Counted from the stretch's first letter, positions 49,610-62,330 are shown. The stretch: 64,000 nucleotides of DNA from Vanilla planifolia (GCA_023846275.1 CM043874.1:27377630-27441629); one strand, 5' to 3'. A program made the numbers and translations. The notes: generated from the letters alone by a model not told the origin.

Positions 49610-50450
49610 TATATTTAATTCATCCATCAATCTGTTAGGTCATCTTTATGTTTGATGAGTCAAGTATTAAATATTTAGTATTTTATTCTAATGAATTTGT
49701 TTAGTATAAATTAGGTATAGTTTTTAATGAACAAACCATGCACTTTTAAAGAAGGTGAATTAGTGATCTTCAAACTACTTTGAAGTGTTCAACAAGCTTA
49801 AACAATTGAAGACATGTGCATCAACTTTGATAAGGTTTTTCATTTCCTATCAATTTCAAATCATATTTGAGCATCAAATCATTTAATTATCTCCTTAATT
49901 TAGTAAACAAATAGGATTTCATTTTTGAATCTCACAACCCTTTTCTTATTTAAATTCTATCATTTTCAAATTACATGTTAGCTTGTTCATAAATCTTGAT
50001 TAAATTAAAAAAAATTAATTTTATTAAAATTTTGTTATTAAAATAAAAAAATAATTTTCCATCACATCCCAGCTTGAGCCCAAGTGCAAAGCTCTCGAGC
50101 CCATTCAAGCTAATAGTGAATTCCTGAACCGGATGGGATTAGGCATTCGATTAAGCTGGGAAGCACTCAAACTAAGTACGTATGGGTTAGGTCAGACCTG
50201 TACAAACCTGTATGCCACGAGTACGCCCAGATGATTAATTCTTGAGCACACAAGAAGGGAGCCAGCCCCATTTAGGCTCTGAGTATTACTCCCACATGAA
50301 TGGTTATAAACTCCAAGTGGTCCTCCTTTCTTATAATGTGGAACTAAATCCCTTATGCATGTCTACATCCAAAACTAGAAGCAGTTAACACTGTTCAATC
50401 ATGCATTTTTGCGATCACACAATGGAGATTGGCTCTACCTTTAAGCAATT
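49610..50450 (+). repeat. LTR-family copy 2 (arm of a large inverted repeat)
   Basis: The inverted partner is 58,840-59,490. The shared order is a GATGAGTCAAGTATTAAATA-like start, a GAAGGTGAATTAGTGATCTT-like tract, a GAAGACATGTGCAT tract, a less AT-rich block at 50,080-50,280, a TATA box at 50,305-50,310, a GTGGAACTAAATCCCTTATG tract and a GTTCAATCATGCA tract. Confidence 0.7.
50305..50310 (+). promoter_or_regulatory. TATA box of the LTR family (copy 2)
   Basis: TATAAA lies 28 bases before ATAATGTGG. The same motif pair at the same spacing occurs in copy 1 (48,916 and 48,944) and, on the minus strand, in copy 3 (58,948 and 58,920). The downstream motif is where an LTR transcription start would be expected. 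Confidence 0.6.
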
Positions 50451-52552
50451 AACTTATCAATCAAATTGTCTATTTGGTAAGTCGATCAGGCAGTTACTAC
50501 ATCATCCACCGTAATCGATTGAACCTTGCTTGACATTGATGATTGTGAAGTCATTTGACTTCATCAGATTGCTTTCCTTATAAGAATCTATTCTTGAATC
50601 ATGCAGCTCTGAGTAATCTATTTTGAATCCTATGACAGATCACTTTTTATTTTATCATCGATTTATCAAATGATCTAGATCTTATTCGACTTGTTTGGAT
50701 GGCTAAAATCAAATCTATCTGGATTGAACCATTGAAAACTCATCCTTTTATTCAATATTAGATCTAATGGTTTGTATCGCTTTTGATCAGATACAAAGAC
50801 CTTGTGCATTTTTCTTAACAATTAATTACTTAATCATTGTATTAGTTGTTTCAAAAAATTATTTTAACATGTTTTTTAAGTTGTTTGGTTGTAGATTTTC
50901 AAATAGCTTTTTACACTTTCTAATGACTATAATATCATTTTTTTAAAATACTTAATCATAATAAATGGAATAACTAACAAAAGTGAATCAATCTTTGAGA
51001 TTTTAATAAAACATTGCTCCATATTTTATTGACATAAATTTTACTAGTAGTAACTACGACTTCTCTTTAAATTGTTAAAGTTTTCCAGCTATGCCTTGCA
51101 CATCTAAACTTTAAAATTCTCATTTCTCTTCTTGAATTTAAGCTTATTATGTTTTGTTTTATTAAATAAAAATTATAAGAAGTTGTACAAATTTATTAAA
51201 ATTTTTTCATCTTGTTATATTTTTCTTTTTCTCTTGGATTGAATAGCCTAATATCTGTGTTATTCTTTTAATTTGGTGAGTCGATCGGGCGGTTACTACA
51301 TCATCCACCATAATCGATTGAACCTTGCTTGACATTTGATGATTGTGAAGTCGTTTGACTTCATCGGATTGCTTTCCTTATAAGAATCTGTTCTTGAATC
51401 GTGCAGCTCTAAGTAATCTATTTTGAATCCTATGACTGAGATCATTTTTGATTTTATCATCAATTAATCAAATGATCTAGATCTTATTCGACTTGTTTGG
51501 ATGGCTTAAATCAAATCTATCTGGATTGAACTATCGACAACTCATCCTCTTTTTCAATATTAGATCTAACGGTTTGTATCGCTTTTGATTAGATCCAAAG
51601 GCCATGATGCATTTTGCTTAACAATTAATTACTTAATCATTGCATTAGTTGTTTCAAAAAATTATTTTAAAATGTTTTTAAGCTGTTTGGTTGTAGATTT
51701 TCAAATAGCTTTTTACACTTTCTAATGACTATAATATTATTTTAACAATTAACTTATCAATCAAATTGTCCATTTGGTGAGTCAATCGGGTGGTTACTAT
51801 ATCATCCACCATAATCGATTGAGCCTTGCTTGAAATTCAATGATTGTGAAGTCGTTTGACTTCATCGGATTGCTTTCCTTATATGAATCTATTATTGAAT
51901 CATGCAGCTCTGAGTAATCTATTTTGAATCCTATGACTGAGATCATTTTTGATTTTATAATCGATTAATCAAATGATCTAGATCTTATTCGACTTGTTTG
52001 GATGGCTCAAATCTATCTGGATTGAACCATCGACAACTCATCCTGTTATTTAATATTAGATCTAACGGTTTGTATCGCTTTTGATCAGATCCAAAGGCCT
52101 TGGTGCATTTTTCTTAACAATTAATTTCTTAATCATTGTATTAGTTGTTTCAAAAAATTATTTTAACATGTTTTTTTAAGCTATTTGGTTGTAGATTTTC
52201 AAATAGCTTTTTACACATTCTAATGACTATAATATCATTTTTTTAAAAATACTTAATCATTATAAATGGAATAACTAACGAAAGTGAATCAATCTTTGAG
52301 ATTTTAATAAAATGTTGCTCCATATTTTATTGACATAAATTTTACTAGTAACAACTACTTCTCCTTAAATTGTCAAAGTTTTCCAGCTACACCTTGCACA
52401 CCTAAACTTTAAAATTCTCATTTCTCTTCTTGAATTTAAGCTCATTATGTTTTGTTTTATTAAATAAAAAGTATAAGAAGTTGTACAAATATATTAAAAT
52501 TTTTTCATCTTGTTATATTTTTCTTTTTCTCTTGGATTGAATAGCCTAACAT
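50446..52552 (+). repeat. Three-copy tandem repeat of about 0.8 kb
   Basis: Unit 1 is 50,446-51,254 (809 bp), unit 2 is 51,272-51,745 (about 474 bp, missing the first 26 and last 310 bases), and unit 3 is 51,746-52,552 (about 805 bp). Similarity is high, with long identical runs. Each full unit begins CAATTAACTTATCAATCAAA, contains AATGATCTAGATCTTATTCG and ends CTTGGATTGAATAGCCTAA. The AGATCTAGATCATT-like words also occur inverted at 58,560-58,590, so the unit probably belongs to the LTR family next to it. Confidence 0.88.
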
Positions 52553-52564
52553 TTGCAAAAGCCT

Positions 52565-52829
52565 AAGTTCAATTTGAGGATTTTGGATTGCTCTTATGAC
52601 ATATGCGCATTAAATGATACAACACAAGTGTTATATGTCTCAACACTCAATAATTATGCACATAGACATTATGCATCATTTTATTAGGGATCATGTTGAT
52701 AACAATGTAATAGATATTCAATTTATGCCTACTGATAAGAAATTAGCTAATATTTTTATAAAACCTCTTAACAAAGAGACCTTTCAAAATATTAGAAGAG
52801 CGTTAAGAATGATGGGCCCTAATTTTTGA
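52565..52829 (+). pseudogene. Copia RNase H C-terminal relic
   Basis: It reads SQHSIIMHIDIMHHFIRDHV followed by DIQFMPTDKKLANIFIKPLN, matching the end of Ty1/copia polyproteins (VQHSRTKHIDIRHHFIRDHV and STD-QLADIFTKPL). The frame is open from about 52,614 to a stop at 52,827-52,829. Upstream it starts abruptly after the third tandem unit at about 52,560, preceded by broken QFEDFGL-like codons. The last residues, RRALRMMGPNF, fit the usual RRELGM end. The family appears SIRE/Maximus-like. Confidence 0.85.
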
Positions 52830-53021
52830 ATAGCTTTTCATGCTAACAAAAGGAAGAAAAATGCTATACGCTTAGTCTTAGGGGGAGCTCCTTGAGTGAA
52901 GGGGAGCTCAACCATGTCTTGTTGTTACTTTACTTTTTGCTTATGTCTTCACTAGTTTATTAATTGTTTTATTCTTTTTTCATACACTTACTTATAATAT
53001 CATAAGATTAGTTGATTTATC

Positions 53022-53041
53022 ATCATCAAAAAGAGTGATAT
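53022..53041 (+). other. Degenerate polypurine tract of a copia element
   Basis: ATCATCAAAAAGAGTGATAT corresponds to ATCATCAAAAAGGGGGAGAT found before the 3' LTR of SIRE/Maximus-type copia elements. It is directly followed by TGTTTGCCCC. A second purine-rich tract with GGGGGAGCTC lies at about 52,880. Confidence 0.55.
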
Positions 53042-53280
53042 TGTTTGCCCCATGACCAATGCTCTAAAATGTTTTAATAATAACAACTCTATCAAATATC
53101 TTTTTTTGATTATAAATAAAATAAGTGATCAAAGATGACAAATGAGCATTCTCTCAAGAGTTGTCAATTATGTCATGATGAATATAGAAAGACAAGTTGA
53201 AGAATGGATGACAAGCATTGTAAAAGACTCAAGTGCAAAGTTGGAATGTGTGAGAGAGTTATAACATATAAATCGAACTA
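53042..53280 (+). mobile_element. Start of a copia 3' LTR
   Basis: TGTTTGCCCC begins where the LTR should start after the polypurine tract, and TAATAACAA-like sequence follows as in this family. The right end is not visible. Sequence to about 54,300 may belong to it. Confidence 0.45.
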
Positions 53281-54820
53281 GATACTAGCTCAACTACATT
53301 GAATAAAAATCATTTGTATCTTTTAAAATGAATTCACTTTAAAATTTTGATAATTTTCAATTGAATTACTACACAATTCATTATTATACAATATGATTAG
53401 TTGATTTAGAAGAGTATGATACGTCATTAAATGATTCATTAATGAAGTTATAGAAAACTTAAATCTTTCATACCATATAATATAATGATTTGTTTGGGGG
53501 ATCCTATAGAATTCTTTGATTACTTTGATTGAATTAACTAACTTGAAAATGAGAGCATTGAAACTAACATACAATATGATAAGTTTGATCAAGCGGTACA
53601 TTTAGTCACGTAGGCCTTTCAAGTTAGTGGACTTAAATTAAGAAAATTGTAGGGTATGCTAATCTTTAAAGCACAGTATGACCAGTTCACTTTAGTTGAC
53701 TTTAGAGAGGATCATACGATATAGTACAAATATTTCAAACTATTTGAATACAAAAAATATAAACATCATATTGTATGATCAAGTTTAACACTAAGAATGG
53801 CTAATGACAACAAGATCATGGGCTTTTAGTCGTTGGAACTTGCCAGTCTTCTGTTGAGGGGCTTGATCGATCAAATTTTCAACACCATTGAGTGAAAATG
53901 CCCCATAAATAAATGATTTATGAATATAAGGGGATTACACACTTTAAGGGAGCATATACTAATAGTTGTGCTATCCTTTGCAAATTCCTTTATAATTAAA
54001 GAAAACATTGAAGTGCCAAAAACTAAAGCTTACTTTTTCAACTCTTACTTGCTCTTTGTTTAAATAAGATTCATAATTCATTTTGTGCATCTCATTGCAC
54101 ACCACATTGAGTCACTTTTATTCAACAGACAATTACATGTTTTGGCTTCTTAAGAAAGTTGTACTTAGATTGTTATTTGGTTTTATTTTCTTTTCTTAGC
54201 TGGACTGTCAAGTACAAATTGATTAGCCCTTACCTAAGCCAATTAGTGTTCGATTTGTGGTTGATCCTGAGAAAAACTATGATTATATTGAATTTCTCCA
54301 CTTTGTTATAGTGAATGAATGAATTATTAGTTATGCTCAAGCTGGTAGGCTTAGGGGTGGACTTAAGCTTAAGTTTAAGTTAAATCATGTAAAAATTATG
54401 TTATCCTAAATTTACTTTTTTTATTTGAATTGATTAAAATTCATCAAGATCTACAAAAGGTTCTCTAGCTTATTTTTATGTGGATTTCAAGATATAAAAA
54501 ACTTTACATAATGATTTAAACATCTTGATTTTTTTGTTTTAAAAATAACAAAAATATCATTCCTAATAAAAATATAATAAACGATAAAAATATAATGAGT
54601 CTTATATATGTGATCCATTATAATCCATAATAAAATAAAAATATAATAAACTAAATAAAAAATAAATAATATCTATTAAATTAGTATGTCATATACTAAT
54701 TTGTTTATAAAATCTTTATCTCATAGAGTTATACTTAAAATAAATCTTTATTAAGCTTAGTATCAATTAATCATTCATTAATATAACCTATTATATAACA
54801 ACTTGTTTAGTCTTAATAAA
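53280..54820. other. AT-rich stretch, no supported gene
   Basis: May include the rest of the copia LTR. A minus-strand open frame at 53,323-53,601 has no recognised motif. Confidence 0.45.
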
Positions 54821-54829
54821 GATTATTTT

Positions 54830-55501
54830 ATTACAAATCCCACAAGGAAGATTAATTGAGTGTTACTACAAGAGTAAGATATATTGGTCATGAAAATAAA
54901 GGCAAAAAAGGCCTTGTTAATCATCATTTCTATAAGCTTCTTAGTGAGCTTCCCTACATCAAGATGGTTATGATAAGAACTATGGAGAGAGAATATCAAT
55001 TCAATTCTCCAAAAAGTAAAGAATAGGGTGACATCGAAGATGATGATATCTAAAAATGAGGAAAATAGAAACATCAATTTGCATAAGATAACTATTATTT
55101 TATTACATTTTGCTAAATGTTTTTAGGAAATGAAAGTGAAGATGACAAAAAATGGAAAAGTATAAAAGAATAGTGTGAATGCAATAAGCATGGTCACACC
55201 AAATGGAATGGCCACAAATTAACTAGAGAAAGAAAATAAAGAAAAAAATAATGCATCGAAAGATAATTGCAATGACTATAATAAGAGCTTATTAACCATA
55301 AAAGAGTCAAGCTTTGATATGATATTCATTGGTCTCATGACTAGCACAAAAATTGAAAAAGAAAAGTGTGATGAGGTATGCAATTTATTGCAATCAAAAT
55401 TAGACAATAGTTTTGTAAAGGAATCTCATAAATTACTCATCAAATATGAACAATACAAAAAAAAATATTTTATTTATAATGTTGAACCTCATGAGCCCTA
55501 A
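54830..55501 (+). pseudogene. Copia gag relic
   Basis: Plus-strand frames around 55,165-55,235 read CECNKHGHTKWNGHKL, a damaged CCHC knuckle (compare CYECKKPGHIK-ECPKL). This is followed by a Lys-rich tract and an open frame to 55,501 with FIGLMTST and SHKLLIKYEQYKKKY, similar in kind to the region after the knuckle in SIRE-type gag. Upstream sequence from 54,900 reads KLLSELPYIKMVMIRTMERE, resembling the LP--W--K-T-I-E gag block. It is broken by stops. Confidence 0.5.
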
Positions 55502-58430
55502 AAGCAATATCATGTTTTGATCACAACAATCACTTTAAGTGATTTTCTTGTGATGTAACATATCTATTTAATATGTTAGATCTAATACTAACATATTTAC
55601 ATAAAGAGATCTTCAATCTTGGTGTAGATGTATTGGGTCCCAAGAAGGCACACCAATAAGAATGGTGAATTAGTGATACATAATTTAAAACAAACTCTTT
55701 TGAAAAACTAAATAATAAACAAGACTTTCAAAATTCCATTTAGATACCACAACTCTTTTTTGTTTTTTTTTAAATTTTGCAAAATTATTAAGTAGAAGAA
55801 CTTCAAATGGCTATAATAGAGCAATTAGATGTAACAAGAATAAAAGCTAAAATAAGTGAAGAAGATAAGATTTTTAAGTAGTTTATCTTAACCTCAAGCT
55901 TATGTCCAACCCTAATCCTCTTGTTTAAGTAACATATCTAATCACTCGTTTGTCATAGTTTGGTGGAGAAACTCAAGTACAAGTCAAGATTTTTCATAGA
56001 TCAACTACAATCCAAATCTACTCAGCACTATCCAATTGTAAGCTCGATCAATCCTCTCCACATTAAGTAGCTCATAGATTGGGGTAATTACTACACATAG
56101 GCATGGCCAAAATAGGGCCAAGAAAAAAAAAACATAAGGACCCCATACAAAGTACAAACTTACACAATAATAAACATATATACAAATAGAAGCATATAAC
56201 TATACATTAAATAATAATATTACCAATGTATCCAAGCTCATTGTGGTGTAGGGAGTTTAGATATGATGTTGAAATTCTTTCCTTCAAACTTCTCTAAGCA
56301 TTCATTAGATTCCTTCTTCAAGATATAGAGATGAAGATCCCTTCAACTATTACTTTTGCATGCAAAGATTTCACAATGATAGCTTCCAACACTCTTGAAG
56401 GCTCTAAGGTATGTCTCTAATATATTCTCCAACCTTCTTCCATCATATTTTGTTGTTTTTAAGGGTTTATATAACATAAGATAATGTATAAATCTTCCAA
56501 AAGCATTCTCAACTAGCTATAAACTATTTCCAACTATTAGATTTATCCAAAACCTAGTTGTTACACAATTTGTGCCTCTGCTACATATTGTATGATTATT
56601 TTTAATATACCATAAGAAATTCTTGGGTTTTAAGCATGTATAACAAACTTGCACAATACTAGTGTAGTAAGAACGCACAGAGGTGGCACAAATTTTTATC
56701 ACAATGCAAGAGTTACAATAATTTCAACCTTTTTTTATAATCTTTTCTAAATATTTTTAGGATGATCAGTAATGCATAATTTTAAAAAAAATTACAAAAG
56801 AAACATTTCTTTAGCCTTAAAACTAATATAATACTTGAATAATACATGCATTTTATTGATCATATTCTATTATAAATATATCATATTGTTTCTCAAATAG
56901 TAAACTATTCATGCTATCCATTAAAATATTAATATACCATACTAAAATTTTTTATTTTTCTTTTTACATAATAAATAAGTATTCTTAGGTAATCATATTT
57001 TCTATTAAAATATTAATATACTATACAAGCATTTGGACATAATATGATTACAACTTGATCTCTATATGTATTCAAATAATCATACTATCTGGTGAATCAA
57101 ACTATACTATATGATTTTCTTAAGATTTTTGTGTTAACTAGACTACACACTTATATCTTTCTCTTTTGAACATTTGATTACCTGGTAAAGCTCTTGAGAA
57201 AAAAATCGTATTGTTTGATAATTATATTATATGGTCTGATTGCCACAAAGCATTAGAAGAACCTAGATCAAATAGTATATTTTCTTAATCATCAACATTT
57301 AATAAGGCTGATCATATTATAAAAAATAAATTATCATACGATTTTCTCAAATTTTAGCTACCATTGTATTTCACATTTTTATATAATTCTATCAGACTTA
57401 CTAATTATTCTTTAAGAATATGTGACTTATATCCTCATAATTAGTTATATTAATTCTAATAATTGTTAATGATATGTAACTAAAGTAATTAAGACATTTT
57501 TCATAGATGATATGCATGTGTAATGTTGTGTTAGCTCTTGAAATAATTAGTAATTAAAGTGAAAACAAGTATGCAAATCCTACGAGAGAGGTGAATTATG
57601 ATTTTAAACTATTTTTGCTAATTTTTTGATTATATTTATTTTTAAAAAAAATTGTTATAAAAATAATTTTATGATTATAAAACACTTTGATTTACAAATA
57701 TATTAATTTAAAATTTTTAGAATTAAGAAAAATGAAAGTTGAAATAGTACGTCAAAATTTTTAAGTGATTTGATTCAAACTAGAACATACGTCCACCCCC
57801 AACCGAGGTCAAGAAAAAACTCCACTAGTAAAAAGGTTAAAACTTGAGATTTTTCCTTATGATTCAACTCCAACCTACTTATTTTTGTGGGTTCAACTAT
57901 AACCTATGCTTTTACGAGCTCACCCCAACCTTGATTTTTTACGAGATCAAACCAAACTTAAGCTTTCCCAAATGTCGAACCACCCAACTCAAAAGAAAAA
58001 CAAAAATACAGCAAGAGACAAATTCTGATAAAAACATACAAATTTTTCTATACTTATTGATGAATGTAAAAAGACACGAAGAGCTCAAATTTATGGAAAG
58101 AATTGAGAAAATGAAAGCTTAGAAGAATTAAGCTTAACTGGAAGAATTTTGAATTTCAAATAGCCGTAAGTCGTAGGTACTGTCAGGAAAAATTTATGCT
58201 CTTTGAGATATTAAAATATTATTCATATTAGTTATTTCATTTATAGTGATTAAGTATTTATAGAAAACTTTTTGATATAATCATTAGAAAGTGAGTAAAA
58301 AACTGTTTTAAAGGTTGCTTCCAAACAACTTAAAAAGATCTTAAAATATTCTACCAAAAAACGACTGTTGCAACGACATAATAATGACTACTTAATTACC
58401 ATTAGGTTTAACTGATCAGAGCTGTTGGAT
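55501..58430. other. AT-rich repeat sediment, no supported gene
   Basis: Bases 55,660-55,700 and 57,585-57,615 both hold a GGTGAATTA--GAT tract like that inside LTR-family copies 2 and 3. Bases 57,765-57,800 hold a GATTTGATTCAAACT then CCACCCCCAACC tract like those near 23.2 and 43.0 kb. No coding motif was found. Confidence 0.45.
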
Positions 58431-59490
58431 GGGATGGACTGGAACCGTTGGATCTACATAAAAGAGAACTCGACCATCCCAGCAAACGTTGTAAATGAGG
58501 ATGTGTTCTGGATGGTTGGATCAAGCTTGATTAGATCTCAATCACTCGATCAAGTCAAATGAGATCTAGATCATTCGATTAATCAATGGTAAAATTGGGA
58601 TTAAATTTGAACAGTATAATTCAAACAGAAGAGATATGGGCTATCAGATCAAAGATAGAATATTTCAAATGGTGGAAATAAAAATAATCGTCCAATGAAG
58701 TTGGACGAGATCATGACCATTGTATGGATCAATCTGTTACAACGAATGAAGTAGTAAACATTCGATCAGCTCATCAAATAGATGGTTGGATCTATTAAGA
58801 TCAATGTTTAAAGATGACGGCTATCTCCATCGTGCAATCGTGAAAATATGCGATTAGAAGGCGTTAAGTGCGGGCAGTTTTAAATGCAGATGGGCACAAG
58901 GGATTTTAGTCCCATATTGCAAGAGATGATAAATATTTGAACTTTATATACATTTGCACAGGATTAATGTGTAGAGCCAATTTGAAGTTAGCTCCCCCCT
59001 TGTGCACTCGAGATTTAATCACATGGTCATACTTGTAACATACAAATTTAGTATGATTGCTACCTAGTTCAATTATGTGCCTTACCCCATCTGATTCAGG
59101 AAATCGTTATCAACCAAAACGGGCTTGACCCAATTTGGTTCCTGATTGTTTCCTGACCCAAGGCTTACGAGTGCCTTAAAATTGATATAAAAGGAAAGTG
59201 TCTTAAAATCAACAAGCTAATATTTTATTTTATAATAAAATAAAATCATAACAAAATTAATGCACATGTCTTCAATCCTTAAAAGCTTGCTGAACACTTT
59301 AAGGTATTTTGAAGACCACTAATTTATCATCTTTAAACATACATAACTTGTTATTTATATGTAAAACAGTTTTACACTAAACAAATCCATTAGAATAAAA
59401 TATTAAATATTTATGACTTGATTTATCAAACATAAGGGTGACCTAATAGTAATCTTTCTTGTTAATTCTTACATGTCTTTACAAATGAAA
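58430..59490 (-). repeat. LTR-family copy 3, inverted
   Basis: The minus strand is collinear with 49,610-50,450. TATATAAAG is at 58,950-58,942, with the ATATGGGACTAAAATCCC tract from 58,918. It has the same 28-base spacing as the two plus-strand copies. Beyond the promoter, 58,560-58,590 holds AGATCTAGATCATTCGATTA, related to the tandem units at 50.4-52.5 kb. Confidence 0.7.
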
Positions 59491-59895
59491 TCCTTAATAA
59501 GTATCTTAGTCACATGGATCTTCAAGTTATATTACCATCTTCTTCCTTCCTTCTCTTCTATTAACTTGTAGAAATGGAGGTTTTATACATCCTTACAATA
59601 ACAAGCGATATTCACTATCTATTTATATTTATACAACTTTTCACACACTAAGTAAATGAATTAGATCATAAGATAAGTACTTAAATAGTTTGTTATTATC
59701 AAAATATTATATCTTTAAAGCTTAAGGTTTTCAATAGTATAGATGAAGTCATTATTAAGATAAGAAGAAAATAATCATTCACTTTAAAAATTCATATTTC
59801 TAATGAAACACCTCAATGGTTTATAACAATTAGATCATTTGTAAGAATTAAAAAATAAAATTACTAACTAGTTTAAGAATTTGTTTTTGAAATGG
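59490..59895. other. AT-rich flank of the LINE
   Basis: Nothing recognisable was seen. Confidence 0.5.
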
Positions 59896-59952
59896 ATATA
59901 ATATATATTATATCAAAATGACCTAGCCATAAAAGTGTTACAAGATGGATCC

Positions 59953-60420
59953 TCAGGGAGGATGGAACATGAAATCAGCCAACATAAGCTTAAGTAGGGG
60001 CTTGGGGAGGGAGTCCCTAGGAACACAGATGAACTCATTGAGGCATGCAGCCCGAGCAACCCAGTCAGCAGGCGCGTTCCCTTCTCGGTGGATATGGGTG
60101 AACCGGACAACCTCCAGACCCCTAGCATACTGAAGAGTCTTAGCAAAAGCCACCTCCACGAGAGGGTGGAAATCATCTCGCGCAACACCTGGAGCGCCGC
60201 CTTCGAGTCAGTTTGAATTTCCACAGCCTAGTATAGGGGAAGGGATTCCCTAAGCAGGTTAAGGGCCAAGAGTATAGCCTAGGCTTCCATCATTTCCGCG
60301 ATCTGGGAGAACATCCTCTTGCTAGTCACCAAAAGAGGCCTTCCCATGCAATCTCTAAAGACCGTGCCAAGACCAGCAATGGAATCACCAACTGCAGCGT
60401 CGCAATTAACTTTTATCCAT
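59953..60420 (-). pseudogene. LINE RNase H domain
   Basis: VNCDAAVGDSIAGLGTVFRD (first catalytic Asp) lies at about 60,416. Then AEMMEA (catalytic Glu region), EIQTDSKAALQVL (catalytic Asp) and FTHIHREGNAPADWVARAA (HREGN-AD, last Asp) follow, ending HPP-stop at 59,953. This is the RVT_3/RNase H type carried by many plant L1 elements. A stop (about 60,232) and frame changes divide it. Confidence 0.88.
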
Positions 60421-60699
60421 TCTGCTTGGGGGGGGAGCCAACCTTGCATTACAAGAAAGTCCGAAGAGTTGTCAGGATTCTCGCTGAACAGGGATGAGTA
60501 GAAGGTATGCCGGTTGAGTGCAGTGTTCGTCTCGATCTTGATCGTCCGGACAACGAACACGGCAAAGGCACCGGGTTGTTGTGCCTGGTCGCATTCCTCC
60601 TTATCCAGATGTAGTACATGGTGGTAGCTAACATAACAACATGCCTCGCTCCGTCGCTGTAGCGTGCATCGGTCGAGCCAACGAACCAGAGGAGTCGGT

Positions 60700-61330
60700 C
60701 AATGAAAGGTGTCTCAGTACCCGCACCCATGGACCGGCAAAGCACAGTCAGAGCCACACGGGCCTGGCGGTCAGCCCAGAGGTCTTGGGCACGCGGGCAA
60801 TCCCAGAACACATGCTGCATGGACTCCTCCGCCTCGCAGCACAACTGATAATTGGATTCCCGGCTTAATCCTCTGCGGCCTAACCACGCTCCGTAAGGAG
60901 GAACTCGCTAGCGACCCTCCACATGAAAATACAAGGCACATACGAAAAAGGAAATTGCCTCCAGCACCATTTTGCACATAGAGGGGCATTTCGGGAAGCC
61001 TTCATTAGCAGAACACTCAGCGAATACTTCCTCATGATGTCAACCCAGAGGCTGGCTTCGTGATTGAGGATGCGTTTGCAATTGTTCATTTGGAGCACCC
61101 GATGCAGACGCGGAGGTCACAAAGGCCATGCCCCCTGCAGCCTTCGGCAGAATGACGCATTCCCACGGCGTGTAATGCATGACGTTCGCGCAGCTGGTCC
61201 TGCCCTAGAGGAATTTTCTAACGTGCCTCTCCATGTCATCGAGGACCCCCGCCGGCACCACACAGTGTCTCAGGACGTGGCAGGGAATATCACTGAGGAT
61301 AGAGGAGGCCAAGGCGGCCCTGCCCGCAAG
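60700..61330 (-). pseudogene. LINE RT-linker and zinc-finger (zf-RVT) region
   Basis: From 61,330 down it reads LAGRAALASSILSDIP (SLAGR-TL--SVL--IP type), a premature stop at 61,207 in KFL-W-G, then PWECVILPKAAGGMAF. After a frameshift it passes through a W-R-F---- tract to CCEAEESMQHVFWDCPRAQD at about 60,844-60,785, the zf-RVT Cys/His finger found in plant LINEs. Confidence 0.85.
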
Positions 61331-62330
61331 CTATAGCGGCCGGATGCGCCAGTTGACCACCATGGCATCCATTCTTTGGACAAGGAAGTTGAGATCAGCC
61401 TTAGTCAAGCGCCTCGCAGCGATGGGAATACCAAGGTACGTAAACGTCCAACCATGCTCCATGCGGAGCTTCCTCAGGATCATCTTGGATTTCTTCTTGC
61501 CAAACTTGGAGCTGAAGAAGACCCTGGACTTCGCAAGGTTGACCCGCAGCCCAGCGGCCTCCCCGAAAGCCCGCATGATGTTGCGGACACGGCGCGCAAC
61601 CACGCGGGAGGCAGGAGCAAACACCGACACATTGTCCGTGAACAGAAGGTGCGAAATTCGCGGCGTGTGCTGCTTAGGCTGGAACCCAAGCAGCTGTCGT
61701 GACTCATAGTCCCTCACCAAGCTCAAAAAGTACTCAATGGCAAAGACGTAGAGGTATGGCGAGAGCGGGTAGCCCTGCCGGAGGGCCCGTTGCGCCACCA
61801 CCCACGGAAGACGAGTTCCATTGATGAGGACCCCAAATCTCGGGATGCACGCAGCGATCCAATCGCGCTAAACAAGAGGGAACCGCATGGCCTTCATCAT
61901 CCAGAGCAGGAAGTCCCAGCGCACGCTGTCGTAGGCCTGCTCCATGTCTATCTTCACAGCCATGAGGCCCGAAGTAGCGGTGTAGGTGTGCATCTTCGCG
62001 GTCATTTCCTGCGCGATATTGATGTTATCAGAGATACTCTACCCGGGGATGAATGTGGCTTGCTCACGCGAGATAAGCCTCGGCATTAGCGGCTTCAGCC
62101 TCCCGACGAGAATACGCGCCACCACCTTGTAGATGGTGTTGCAGAGGCTGATTGGCCGGTAGTGCTCCAGCCTGCACGCCCCCTGCTTCTTCGGAATTAA
62201 AATGACAAGCGTGTCCTTCCAGCCCTCCGGTAGCCTTCGCTCCTCAAAGAATGCCTGCACCGCATTGATGACGTTGCTACACGTGATGGTCCAATAGCCA
62301 TGCAGGAAATTCGTGTGATCCCGTCGATGC
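61331..62330 (-). pseudogene. LINE reverse transcriptase domain
   Basis: Blocks seen are ERRLPEGWKDTLVILIPKKQ, YRPISLCNTIYKVVARIL, REQATFIPG then a stop then SISDNI, KIDMEQAYDSVRWDFLL, LRQGYPLSPYLYVFA, the active site at 61,642-61,631 reading FTDN (normally FADD), then GLRVNLAKS and YLGIPI. The second catalytic Asp is Asn, so the enzyme would be inactive even without the stops. Confidence 0.9.

Noticed and set aside
53323..53601. 92-codon minus-strand frame
   Set aside because: AT-rich chance frame inside probable LTR sequence, with no recognised family.
60641..61709. Plus-strand open frames of 75-158 codons
   Set aside because: They lie opposite the LINE ORF2 and are shadows of its GC-rich coding strand.
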